Positions 43,046 to 51,643 of a stretch of 64,000 nt of DNA are shown here, in pieces (position 1 is the first letter of the stretch; every line of letters starts with the position of its first letter). The translations under genes were made by a program, and so were the position numbers. The stretch comes from Salinigranum rubrum (lineage in GTDB: Archaea; Halobacteriota; Halobacteria; Halobacteriales; Haloferacaceae), in contig NZ_CP026309.1 of assembly GCF_002906575.1 (NCBI RefSeq), positions 1,426,001 through 1,490,000 on the forward strand. The letters are read 5' to 3'. The notes beneath the pieces are model-generated. The model was not told the origin of the DNA, made no database searches, and saw only the letters and a program-made list of their open reading frames with translations.

Positions 43046-45658
43046 TCATAGCTCCGGGACGGTCAGGTGGAACTCGCCGTCGCGAGCCTCGACTAAGCAG
43101 AGGTGATAGCCCTGCTTCCGCGAGAGCTTCACGAAGCTCTTCTTCGAACTCCGGCTCAGGAGGCCGCTCTTCGTCGCCTCCCCGACCGCGTCGAGCGCGC
43201 CGGGCTCGAAAAATGACGTCGAGACGTAGAAGGCGCCGCCGAGGGTGTCCTTCGTTCCGCCGACCGCCCGCGCCCCCTCGATGAGCGATCCGACCATCCC
43301 CTGCGTGGTCGCGTCCCGGGTCGTGTCGACATCGACGACGAACAGCGGGTCGCCCATCGAGTCCCGGAAGACGAGGTCGAACGCCCGGCTCTCGTGGCTC
43401 TCTCCGCCCTCCTCGTCGTCGACCGTCACCGGGACGGTGCCGTCGAACTCGATGCGGTCGATCTCGGGGATCGCATCGAACAGCGGCGCGAGGTCGACGC
43501 GGTGTCCCGACCGACCGATCTCGTAGAGGAGTTCCTCGACGACCCACTCCGTGAACCCCCACTCCGTCGTGCCGCGGAGGAACGTCTCGTACGGCTCGCC
43601 GTCGACGGTCGCGCGCTCGCTGTCGAACGTCGTGTGGTACTCGAGTCGGAGGTTCTCGACCACTTCCTTCTGCTTGGCCTCGCCGGCCTGCGCCTTCTTC
43701 AACGTCGGCTTCCCCTTACTCCGGTAGCGGACGAAGAGGTTCGTCCCCTCGCGTGCCGCGGCGGGCGACAGCCGCTGCGCGTCGCGTTCCTCCTGCTCGG
43801 CCGCCTCGCGGAGGCTCGCCAGCTCCGATTCGAGGTCGGCCACCTGCGCTCTGAGACGGTCGCGCTCGCGTGTGACGGATTCGAGCTCCGACTCCAGCCC
43901 CGTCACCTCCGATTCGAGCGACTCGACCGCCGACGCGAGTTCGTCCCGCTCGGCCCGAACCCGTTCGATTCGTGCCTGCTGGTCGGTCACCTCCTCCGTT
44001 CGGGCAGTCGTTTCGGCCGTCGTGTCCTCGTCGGGGGTGTCCGCGGCCGGACCGTCGCCGTCGGCCGACGTCGACGCCTCGCTCGGCTCCGCACGTTCCG
44101 CGGCCTGCCGGTCGTGTGTCTCGACGTCGACCCCGCCGACCGTCGCCGTCCCCTCCTCGCGCCCGAGGGAGTCCTCCGGGGAGAGCGCCGGGATGCGCTT
44201 CGTCTGCTGCCACTGCCGCTCCGCGGAGAAGACGCCGCCCTCGCCCCGACCGACGACCGACCAGGAGTCGCCGGTGTCGCTGTCGCCGACGCTGTCGGTG
44301 TCGGCACCGTCGTCCGTGTCGGCACCGTCGTCGCCGCTCCCGCCCACTTCGTCCGCCTCCGACTCGCTCGTCGCCGCGGGGGTCGTCTCCGCGTCGGCTG
44401 CCGACGCTTCCTCCCCGGGTCCGTCGGGTGACTCCCCGTTCGTCGCGGGGGTACGCTCGGGTCCTTCCGGCTCGATGTTCGGCTCGTCCCCGTCCTGGAC
44501 GTCCGTGCGGTCCTCGTCCAGTGCTCCGTCGCGGTGGTCTTCCGGCGGTGATTCAGCGCCGGCCTCCGTCGAGGTCGGTGCGCCGACCGCCGTCGGCTCG
44601 CTGTCCGCTCCGACGCCGTCGTCCTCATCGGCCTCGACGTCGGCATCGACCGCTCCGGGCTCTTCGTCCGCGTCGATGCCGCTCGCGTCAGTGCCGCTCG
44701 TGTCGGTGTCCTCGTTCTCGTCGACGTCGGCTGCATCGACGTCGACCTCGACGCCACCCGCGTCCGTTCCGTCGTCTTCCGCGACGACGCTCTCTCTCTC
44801 GACGGCGCTCGCCGACTCGACGTCGGCGTCGTCAACGTCGGCGTCGGCGGTCGATTCCTTCGTGTCGTCCGAACCGCTGCCGAGCCCGATTCCCATGTCC
44901 CCCGTGAGCCCGTCGTAGCGGTCGGAGTCGGGGTCGGGCGCGTCGGGGTCGGACGCGCCGGCGGCGGCTTCCGGAGAGCCGTCCGCCGCATCGCTCGCGC
45001 CGAACGTCACGCTCTCCTGTCCGGTATCCGACGGTCCCGCGTCCTCGTCGGTGTCGGCGTCCGCGTCCTCGTTCTCGTCACCGTCGTCAGCGACGCTTCC
45101 CGCCGCGACAGCGTCCGATTCGGCCTCTGGGAGGTCGGTGACGGTGACCTCGACCGCGTTGACGGCGAAGATACCCACCTCGTCGTCGGCGAGGTCGAAC
45201 GCCTCGTCACCGGTGACGAGCCGTCCGCTCGTGCCGACGAAGGCGACGCTCATCGACCGCCCGCCGTGGTAGACGACGTAGTAGTCGCCCGAGAGCACGT
45301 TCTCCGAGAGTTCGACGTAACCGGTGAACTTGCCCGACGAGAGCGTCCGGTCGACCTCGCGGAGCGACGTCTCCTCGGAGTAGTACTTCCCGCGCGTCTC
45401 GCCGCCGGTCTCCTGCATCGCGAAGAGCAGCGGGAGCGCGGGGTCGGGCGCTCTGTAGGCGGTGAGGTCGCCCCCCTCGAAGTCGTCGAGGCCGCCGTCG
45501 AAGAGTCCGACGACACGGCCGTTGAGGAGGAACGCCCACGCGAGACCCGCGGTCGCCGCACCGGAGAACCCGCCGCGGGCGAGCGACTGGAGGTCGGCGG
45601 CCGCCGCCCCCGTGACCGGCTCCCACCCGGTCACTCTGTCGACGATTTCTTCGTCCAT
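43046..45658 (-). CDS. Large haloarchaeal protein: sensor-like N-domain, acidic linker, coiled coil, C-domain (DUF7527-like)
   Basis: An 870-residue protein. Residues 1-185 are a globular domain (MDEEIVDRVTGWEPVTGAAA, AWAFLLNGRVVGLFDG, ENVLSGDYYVVYHGG). Residues about 190-510 are a very acidic Asp/Glu/Ser/Thr/Ala linker without visible fold. Residues 560-660 form a coiled coil (ERDELASAVESLESEVTGLESELESV in pieces). The rest, from TNLFVRYRSKGKPTLKKAQ, is a conserved globular domain with acidic pairs (FDLVFRDSMGDPLFVVDVD) somewhat like a nuclease core, which is unproven. No membrane segment. Starts at the ATG 45658. Confidence 0.8.
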   Translation of the reverse strand: MDEEIVDRVTGWEPVTGAAAADLQSLARGGFSGAATAGLAWAFLLNGRVVGLFDGGLDDFEGGDLTAYRAPDPALPLLFAMQETGGETRGKYYSEETSLREVDRTLSSGKFTGYVELSENVLSGDYYVVYHGGRSMSVAFVGTSGRLVTGDEAFDLADDEVGIFAVNAVEVTVTDLPEAESDAVAAGSVADDGDENEDADADTDEDAGPSDTGQESVTFGASDAADGSPEAAAGASDPDAPDPDSDRYDGLTGDMGIGLGSGSDDTKESTADADVDDADVESASAVERESVVAEDDGTDAGGVEVDVDAADVDENEDTDTSGTDASGIDADEEPGAVDADVEADEDDGVGADSEPTAVGAPTSTEAGAESPPEDHRDGALDEDRTDVQDGDEPNIEPEGPERTPATNGESPDGPGEEASAADAETTPAATSESEADEVGGSGDDGADTDDGADTDSVGDSDTGDSWSVVGRGEGGVFSAERQWQQTKRIPALSPEDSLGREEGTATVGGVDVETHDRQAAERAEPSEASTSADGDGPAADTPDEDTTAETTARTEEVTDQQARIERVRAERDELASAVESLESEVTGLESELESVTRERDRLRAQVADLESELASLREAAEQEERDAQRLSPAAAREGTNLFVRYRSKGKPTLKKAQAGEAKQKEVVENLRLEYHTTFDSERATVDGEPYETFLRGTTEWGFTEWVVEELLYEIGRSGHRVDLAPLFDAIPEIDRIEFDGTVPVTVDDEEGGESHESRAFDLVFRDSMGDPLFVVDVDTTRDATTQGMVGSLIEGARAVGGTKDTLGGAFYVSTSFFEPGALDAVGEATKSGLLSRSSKKSFVKLSRKQGYHLCLVEARDGEFHLTVPEL

Positions 45659-45785
45659 TTGGCACAGTATCGCGGTAAACGCGTGAAATACTTTCCCCCG
45701 GCCTCTCGACCGTGATAACCACACCCACCGTTGTGGCTCGCCCCGCGTCTGTGTGGTGCGGTCGGACTCGTCGTTCTCGTCGGAC

Positions 45786-46034
45786 TCACCCCTCGCCGGA
45801 GTCGTCGTTCTCGTCGTCGACGTAGGTCAGTTCGACCACGCGTCGCTCCCCGTCGACGTACTTGTACCGGACGCCCTCTTCTTCGCCTTCGACTCTGTTG
45901 TGCGAGCCGTCACAGAACGGGCGGGTCTCGCTGAGCCCACACTGACAGACGGCGACGTCGCCGTACTTCTCGTCGATGTCCTCGGGGGTGAGCCGGTACG
46001 GTCCGTCAGCGTCGTGGGTGACCTCTCGTGACAC
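45786..46034 (-). CDS. CDGSH iron-sulfur domain protein
   Basis: An 82-residue protein with one complete CDGSH motif, CQCGLSETRPFCDGSH, giving three Cys and one His for a 2Fe-2S cluster (MitoNEET type). The C-terminal 35 residues are acidic. Role in electron or cluster transfer is inferred from the family. It follows, on the same strand, a small membrane protein gene with 24 bp between them. Confidence 0.92.
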   Translation of the reverse strand: MSREVTHDADGPYRLTPEDIDEKYGDVAVCQCGLSETRPFCDGSHNRVEGEEEGVRYKYVDGERRVVELTYVDDENDDSGEG

Positions 46035-46058
46035 AGACGCACGTGGACCACCAGCGGG

Positions 46059-46418
46059 TTAGTCGTTTCCGCCCTTCGCCGTCGACCACGCCGCGCTCGC
46101 GGCGAGGAACCCGAGGTAGGTGAGCAGCGCGGCGACGAGCGCCGCGAGCACCCACGAGCCGACGAGAAGCGCGAGTCCGACCCCGCCGGCGATGGCGACG
46201 AGGACCGCCGCCGCCTGCACCTCTCGCCGACGCCAGACGGCGCGGACCCACTCCGCACGAAGCGACAGGAGGAGTTCGGCGAGGACCGTCGCGCCGGCCC
46301 CGACCACGAGCGCCGCCGGCGTGACCGGTGCCTCGACGGCCCACGCCGCGCCCGCGACGACGACGAGGACGACGCCCGTCAGCGCGGCGTCCCGCTTCGC
46401 ACTCCCGCTGTCGGTCAT
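46059..46418 (-). CDS. Membrane protein, four helices
   Basis: A 119-residue protein: MTDSGSAKRD, then AALTGVVLVVVAGAAWAVEA, TPAALVVGAGATVLAELLLSL, VQAAAVLVAIAGGVGLALLVGSW and VLAALVAALLTYLGFLAASAAW, ending in KGGND. An Arg/Trp-rich loop (RAEWVRAVWRRREV) separates the two pairs. No known family. May be co-transcribed with the CDGSH gene downstream. Confidence 0.75.
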   Translation of the reverse strand: MTDSGSAKRDAALTGVVLVVVAGAAWAVEAPVTPAALVVGAGATVLAELLLSLRAEWVRAVWRRREVQAAAVLVAIAGGVGLALLVGSWVLAALVAALLTYLGFLAASAAWSTAKGGND

Positions 46419-46499
46419 GCTCCCCGATGGGACGGTGCGCTTTTATTCTCCTGGGGTCGAAGGCCGGGACACGTCGCAGGCCGCGCCGACGGAGCCCTC

Positions 46500-46832
46500 A
46501 CCGAGGCGCGTCGGCGCGTCCTCGTCTATCTCGGCGTCGTCGTCGAGCCGTTCACCACCACCGGCTACGGCGGGGGCGCCTCTCGCTGGTCGACGGACGG
46601 CCTGTTCGTCCTGATGATGATGGTCATGCAGTGCACCGGCGTGGCGCTCATCTTCACGACGCTCCCGCTCTTTCTGATCCCGCTCGTCGAGGAGTCGCTT
46701 CGCACCGCGCCGCCCACGTCGACGGCGCTCACGGACCACGTCGTCATCTGCGAGTTCACGCCCCGCGGCGACACGCTCGTCGTCGCGGTTCCCGACCGCG
46801 ACGTCAACCGGTTCAACGAACGCGTCGGGTGA
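46500..46832 (+). pseudogene. Remnant of a potassium channel with RCK domain
   Basis: In one frame the DNA reads RRVLVYLGVVVEPFTTTGYGGGASRW, the selectivity filter TTTGYG with its pore helix, then the second pore helix LMMMVMQCTGVALIFTTLPLFLIPLVEE and the start of an RCK domain DHVVICEFTPRGD. It then jumps to TLVVAVPDRDVNRFNERVG and stops, which looks like the last strand of a TrkA-C domain. The first membrane helix and most of the RCK domain (about 350 residues in intact relatives) are gone. The join at RGDTLV suggests deletion across a short repeat. No start codon in a suitable place. Confidence 0.7.
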
Positions 46833-46978
46833 GAGCGCGCGCGGTCGGACTCCACGCGACGGGCGAGTCGAGCGCACACCCCGGCGTCTCGCACACGAGT
46901 CGACGCGGCCGTGACGCTGTGCACCTCCAGAATTATTACCTCTCGAACATGTTATCGTCCCAGTGAGGACTGCACATC

Positions 46979-48133
46979 ATGACACATCCGGTCACCGAGG
47001 GAGGGGCCACCGACAGCTTCGACTACGTCCACGAGCTGTGGACACGGTGTCTGGATCCGTCCGTCGAGTTCGAGCGGAAGCTCGATCGACTGCTGACGTC
47101 CGAGAGCGACCGATTCGACCTTCCCTACGGGTTCTTCACCCACGTCGACGCGGCGGAGGACACACAGGAGATCGTCAGGGCACACGGGAGCCACGAACTG
47201 CTCCAGCCCGGCCAGACGTGCCCCCTCTCGAAGTCCTACTGCCGGAAGACCATCGCGCAGGCCGACGGGAGGCTCCGTGTGAACGAGGCACTCTCGGACG
47301 GATGGGGGGACGACCCGGCGTACGAGGTGTTCGAACTCGGCAGTTACGTCGGTTCGACCGTCGAAACGACCGACGGGATCTACGGCACCCTCTGTTTCGC
47401 GAGTTCGAATCCCCGTGACGAGCCGATCGCCGACCGGGAGGCGCTGCTCGTCGACATGTTCGCACAGTGGGTGAGTTACGAACTCGTCACACGGGAGCGA
47501 CCGACCCGGTCGGCAGACCGACCCGAACAGCTCCGCAACGTGGCCGAACTGGCCGCCCACGACCTCCGGAACCCACTGAGCGTCGCCAGTAGCCAACTCG
47601 CCTTGCTGCAGGAGGGAGTCCAAGACGCGGTCGACCGCATCGACGCGGCTCACGCGCGAATGGAGCACATCATCGACGATCTGAACCTCCTCGCCCGCCT
47701 CGACGAACCGGTCACCGCCCCCGAGTGTGTCGACCTCCGGACGTGCGTGTCGGCGGCATGGGAGATGGTACAGACCGAAGAGGCGACGCTGGCGGTCGAA
47801 CTGGACGGAGCCACGGTCAGCGGCGACCCGAGCCGTCTCACTCGCCTGTTCGAGAACCTGTTCCACAACGCTATCCACCACGGTAGTTCCGCGGCGACGG
47901 TCCGCGTCGGCACACTCGCCGACGGGTTCTACGTCGAAGACGACGGTCCGGGGATTCCCCCCGACGAGCGCGAGTTGGTGCTCTCCCCCGGATACTCGAC
48001 GACCCCGGACGGCACCGGGTTCGGTCTCAGCATCGTTCGTCAGATCGTCGACGCCCACGACTGGACGCTCACGATCACGGCGGGGGACAGCGGTGGCGCC
48101 CGGTTCGAGGTGACGGGCGCGAGTACGGGATAG
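46979..48133 (+). CDS. Sensor histidine kinase with GAF domain
   Basis: A 384-residue soluble kinase. Residues 20-165 form a GAF sensor domain (RFDLPYGFFTHVDAAEDTQEI, LGSYVGSTVETTDGIYGTLCF). The phosphorylated His is H194 in ELAAHDLRNPLSVA; the ATPase domain has the N box ENLFHNAIHHGS, G1 EDDGPGIP and G2 GTGFGLSIV. No membrane segment and no receiver domain, so a response regulator must be elsewhere. AATTATTACC (46931-46940) is its TATA box, leaving a leader of about 20 nt with a GAGG element. Confidence 0.93.
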   Translation: MTHPVTEGGATDSFDYVHELWTRCLDPSVEFERKLDRLLTSESDRFDLPYGFFTHVDAAEDTQEIVRAHGSHELLQPGQTCPLSKSYCRKTIAQADGRLRVNEALSDGWGDDPAYEVFELGSYVGSTVETTDGIYGTLCFASSNPRDEPIADREALLVDMFAQWVSYELVTRERPTRSADRPEQLRNVAELAAHDLRNPLSVASSQLALLQEGVQDAVDRIDAAHARMEHIIDDLNLLARLDEPVTAPECVDLRTCVSAAWEMVQTEEATLAVELDGATVSGDPSRLTRLFENLFHNAIHHGSSAATVRVGTLADGFYVEDDGPGIPPDERELVLSPGYSTTPDGTGFGLSIVRQIVDAHDWTLTITAGDSGGARFEVTGASTG

Positions 48134-48284
48134 GGTTCGCCCTGTCGAGACGGGTCGCGCGTCACCCACCGCTTGCCGAGTTCCCGATGCGGATACCAAC
48201 GAGATCACGTCGGGGACCCCACGCTCCGTTCGGCGCGGCTTCCCGAGTCCGTCACTGGTCGAGGCGGTCGAGTGTTCGGCGAGT

Positions 48285-48330
48285 GAACCGAATCGAACCG
48301 AATCGAACTGAATCGAACCGAATCGAACCG
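48285..48330 (+). repeat. Tandem 10-bp repeat AATCGAACCG
   Basis: Four complete copies (48291-48330; the second reads AATCGAACTG) preceded by a partial GAACCG. Lies just behind the end of coxC, in the spacer to the histidine kinase. The 10-bp period would place each copy on the same face of the helix. Confidence 0.75.
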
Positions 48331-48341
48331 ACGAGGACTCG

Positions 48342-49199
48342 TTATGCGACTTCCGCGCCGACGTAGAGCACGACGACGAGGAAGATCCAGACGACGTCGA
48401 CGAAGTGCCAGTACATCGAGGCGGTCGACACGGAGACGTGCCGGTCCGCCGAGTACTGCCCGAAGAGGGCACGAACGAAGACGATACCGAGGATGACCGC
48501 GCCGAGCGAGACGTGGAGACCGTGCAGGCCCGTCAGGCCGAAGAAGGCCGACGAGTAGATGCCCGAGGTAATCGTGAACCCCTCGCGCACGATGAACTCG
48601 TAGTACTCCAGCACCTGCCCGCCGATGAAGACGATTCCGAGGAGCAGCGTCACGGCGAGGCCGAGGATGAAGTTGCGGCGGTTCTCGTTGCGGATGGCGA
48701 CGTGCGCCCAGTGGAGCGTGAACGAAGACGCCACCAGCAGCGCGGTGTTGGCGATGACGAGCGAACTCGTCAGGTGTGGCAACTCCTGGGGCGGCCACGT
48801 CCCCGCACGGATGAAGAAGTAGTACGTGAACACGGCGCCGAACGTAGCGAGTTCGGAGCCCAAGAAGGCGATCATGCCCCACCGCAGTTTGGTCTCGGAG
48901 TGGTGGTCGATGCCGCGGTCCCAGAAGTGGACGACGAAGGCGTGGTAGAGCCAGCCGTAGATGCCGACGAGGAACAGGCCGATGGAGCCGACGGCGACGC
49001 CGGGGCCGACCATCGGGCCGACGATGGCGCTCTCTCCCTGTGCCATGATGTACAGCGCGGCACCGATGTAGATGCCCGCGCCGCCGAGCGCGGTGACGAA
49101 GGGCCACCAGCTAGCCTCACCGAACCCCCGCGGCCAGTCCTCGACCGCCGGGAGGTGGTGGCCACCGTGGCCGTGGTCGTCGTGTTCTTCCAGACTCAT
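48342..49199 (-). CDS. coxC: Haem-copper oxidase subunit III
   Basis: A 285-residue membrane protein with seven helices, part of the terminal oxidase of the respiratory chain. Family segments: PFVTALGGAGIYIGAALYI, WGMIAFLGSELATFGAVFTYYFFIRAG with the conserved Glu, TGLHGLHVSLGAVILG and YWHFVDVVWIFLV. The His-rich N-terminus (EEHDDHGHGGHHLP) is unusual and may bind metal. GGATTTTTACC on the minus strand (49222-49232) is a good TATA box. Subunits I and II are not in the window. Confidence 0.95.
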   Translation of the reverse strand: MSLEEHDDHGHGGHHLPAVEDWPRGFGEASWWPFVTALGGAGIYIGAALYIMAQGESAIVGPMVGPGVAVGSIGLFLVGIYGWLYHAFVVHFWDRGIDHHSETKLRWGMIAFLGSELATFGAVFTYYFFIRAGTWPPQELPHLTSSLVIANTALLVASSFTLHWAHVAIRNENRRNFILGLAVTLLLGIVFIGGQVLEYYEFIVREGFTITSGIYSSAFFGLTGLHGLHVSLGAVILGIVFVRALFGQYSADRHVSVSTASMYWHFVDVVWIFLVVVLYVGAEVA

Positions 49200-49287
49200 A
49201 GCCGGCAGTTACGATTCGACTGGTAAAAATCCACCCAAACGCCCGCCGAGTCGCAACCTACTCTTGCCCCCACCCCCAACCGCGCGT

Positions 49288-50709
49288 ATGGAGCGTCCCT
49301 CGCGCGTCGCGTCCGGCGGTTCGCCCCCACGTCGGCTCGTCGCGTCCGCGCTCGTCGCATGCGTCTCGCTCGTCGCCTTCGTCGCGGCGATGGGCGTCGC
49401 GGCCGCCCACGGCGGTGCGGTCCGCGGGGCCGCCCGCGAGTCGCTCGCCGTCCCGACCTGGCTCTTTCTGCTCACCGGCGGCGGCGTCGTCGGCGCGTCC
49501 TTCCTGCTGGCGAGTTTCGTCACCGACCGGGTGTTCATCGCCGGCATCCACGCGTGGCGCCGCGCGCTGCCGGCACCCTCTCGTCTCCTCGCTCGCGTCG
49601 GTCAGGTCGTCGGCGTCGCCGCCCTCGTCGCGGTGGTCGTCCTCGGCTTCGTCGGCCCGGACACGCCCACCCGCAACCTCGCCATCCTCGTCGTCTGGGT
49701 CGGCTGGTGGGGCGCGTACCTCGCCTCGACGTATCTCGTCGGGAACTCCTGGCCGAGCGTCAACCCGTTTCGGACGCTCGCCTCCCTCCTCCCGTCGCTC
49801 GATCGTTCGTACCCCGAGCACCTCGGCGCGTGGCCGAGCGTTCTCGGTCTCCTGGGGCTGGTGTGGCTCGAAGTCACCTCCCCGCTCGCGGAGGACCCCC
49901 GGTTGCTGGCATGGGTGATCGTCGCCTACACGGTCGTCACCCTCGCGGGCTGTGTCGTCTTCACCCCCGAGCGGTGGTTCTCGACGGTCGACCCCGTCTC
50001 GCGGGCGCTCGCGTACTACGGGCGCGTCGCGCCCGTCGAACGGACCGAGAACGGGTTCCGGCTTCGGCTTCCGGGGTCGGCGCTCTCGGAGACGCGACTC
50101 GTCACCGGCCCCGACGAGGTGGCGTTCGTCGTCGCCGTCCTGTTCGTGACGACCTACGACGGCTTCGTCAGCACCGGCCTCTGGGCGGGGCTGGCCCGAA
50201 CGGTCGTCGGCGTCGGCGTCCCTCCCACCGGCGTCTACCTCGGCGCGTACCTCGGCGGGTTCGGCCTGTTCCTTCTCGCGTACCGCCTCGCGACGGCCGT
50301 CGCACGGCGGACCTGCGACACCTACCTCACCCCGACGGAACTCGCCCGGCGGTTCGCGCCGGCGCTCTTGCCCATCGCCGCCGGCTACCACCTCGCGCAC
50401 AACCTCGGCACCGTCCTCACGCTCGCGCCGACGTTCCTACAGGTGCTCGCCGCGCCGCTGTCGCCGCCGGTGAACCCGACCGTGCTGGTCGTCCCCGGCT
50501 GGTTCACCGCGCTCGACCTCGCGTTCGTCCTCTTGGGACACCTGGTCGCCGTCTGGGTCGCCCACGCGACCGCGTACGACCTCTTCCCGAGTCGGCTCCA
50601 GGCCGTCCGTAGCCAGTACGGCGTCACGGCGGTCATGATCGCGTACACGATGGTGAGCCTCTGGGTCGTCGCCGAACCGTTCGTCACCCCGCCGTTCCTG
50701 TCGTCCTGA
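49288..50709 (+). CDS. Polytopic membrane protein, about 12 helices
   Basis: A 473-residue protein almost entirely of membrane segments (for instance LVASALVACVSLVAFVAAMGVAAAHGG, WLFLLTGGGVVGASFLLASF, AILVVWVGWWGAYLAS). Motifs SWPSVNPFRTL, TPERWFSTVDPVSR and AAGYHLAHNLG recur in a family found in actinobacteria and haloarchaea, sometimes labelled fenitrothion hydrolase without good reason. A role tied to the respiratory chain is suggested only by divergence from coxC, 88 bp away. Confidence 0.78.
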   Translation: MERPSRVASGGSPPRRLVASALVACVSLVAFVAAMGVAAAHGGAVRGAARESLAVPTWLFLLTGGGVVGASFLLASFVTDRVFIAGIHAWRRALPAPSRLLARVGQVVGVAALVAVVVLGFVGPDTPTRNLAILVVWVGWWGAYLASTYLVGNSWPSVNPFRTLASLLPSLDRSYPEHLGAWPSVLGLLGLVWLEVTSPLAEDPRLLAWVIVAYTVVTLAGCVVFTPERWFSTVDPVSRALAYYGRVAPVERTENGFRLRLPGSALSETRLVTGPDEVAFVVAVLFVTTYDGFVSTGLWAGLARTVVGVGVPPTGVYLGAYLGGFGLFLLAYRLATAVARRTCDTYLTPTELARRFAPALLPIAAGYHLAHNLGTVLTLAPTFLQVLAAPLSPPVNPTVLVVPGWFTALDLAFVLLGHLVAVWVAHATAYDLFPSRLQAVRSQYGVTAVMIAYTMVSLWVVAEPFVTPPFLSS

Positions 50710-50726
50710 TCGACACACCGAGACAC

Positions 50727-51068
50727 ATGTCCACGAACACGCCATCCCCTTCGACCGAACCGGACTCGCCCGCCGACCCGAGCGACGCGATCAGCGTCGC
50801 CCAGCGAACCGACGTCGAGACGGCCGTGCCTGCGGAGGCTCCCGTCTATCGGTGTGACTACTGCGGCCGGCCGTTCGCCACCGAGTCGTACCGCACGCTC
50901 CACCACGGACTCGCCCACGAGGGCGTTCTGACCGACGAAGGGCGCGAGGCGTTCGAGGCGGCCTACGAGGACGAGAACGCGTCGCTCCGACGGTTTCGGA
51001 TCATCGCGCTCGGCCTCCTCGTGCTCCTGTACTTCGGCTTCCTGTTCGTCTTCGCCGTGGTGACGTGA
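50727..51068 (+). CDS. C2H2 zinc-finger membrane protein (DUF7410-like)
   Basis: A 113-residue protein: Ser/Pro/Asp-rich N-terminus, one C2H2 finger YRCDYCGRPFATESYRTLHHGLAH, an acidic helix and one C-terminal membrane helix IIALGLLVLLYFGFLFVFAVV. It starts 17 bp after the polytopic membrane protein and is probably co-transcribed; the pairing near oxidase genes is common in haloarchaea as far as recalled. Finger-bearing end is predicted to be cytoplasmic. Confidence 0.82.
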   Translation: MSTNTPSPSTEPDSPADPSDAISVAQRTDVETAVPAEAPVYRCDYCGRPFATESYRTLHHGLAHEGVLTDEGREAFEAAYEDENASLRRFRIIALGLLVLLYFGFLFVFAVVT

Positions 51069-51165
51069 GCGGGACGCGGGACAGCACGTTCGAGACGCGA
51101 CTCCGGCCGTAACGAGTTCCAGCCACGCCTCGAGTATTCGGCGAGCGACGCCGCGTGCTCGACGA

Positions 51166-51519
51166 CTATCCCGGCGCCCGGAACGCCTTGCGCTGGAACC
51201 GCCGAACGAGCGGGTCGACGACCGCCTCCTCGCCGGTCCACGTCACGGTCACTTCCGTGAGCCTGTACGACGGTCCGACGGCGGCCTTGCTCGTGGTGAG
51301 GCGTGCCCGCCACCCCGCTCCCTCGACGGTCCGTTCGTCGCGTCGCTCACCGCCGAGGTGTTCGAGATACCGGACGGCCTGTTCGAGCGTCAGCCCGTGG
51401 AACCGCCGTGTGATACGGAGACGCCCATCTGAAACGACCCGTTCGATCGGTGGAATCGCGTCGAGGGCCGCGTCTCGCCTGTCTTCTCCGCCCGCCGGAC
51501 CGCTGTCGGCGTGTGTCAT
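51166..51519 (-). CDS. Conserved haloarchaeal protein of unknown function
   Basis: A 117-residue soluble protein. The middle reads ITRRFHGLTLEQAVRYLEHLGGERR, then two strand-rich stretches WRARLTTSKAAVGPSYRLTEVTVTWTGEE and VVDPLVRRFQRKAFRAPG. No family with a known role is recognised. The start MTHADSG is preferred over an upstream codon at 51534 because a GGAGAGAAG purine tract precedes it. Confidence 0.68.
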   Translation of the reverse strand: MTHADSGPAGGEDRRDAALDAIPPIERVVSDGRLRITRRFHGLTLEQAVRYLEHLGGERRDERTVEGAGWRARLTTSKAAVGPSYRLTEVTVTWTGEEAVVDPLVRRFQRKAFRAPG

Positions 51520-51643
51520 CTTCTCTCCTCCCATCTAGTACCGTCGTTGCCCGGAGGGATAACCCCCGTTCGTGGCTCCCACGACGAGAGAACCCACCTG
51601 GTCGAGGAGAGGCTCGACCCGTGGTCGATACGACGTTCGGATT

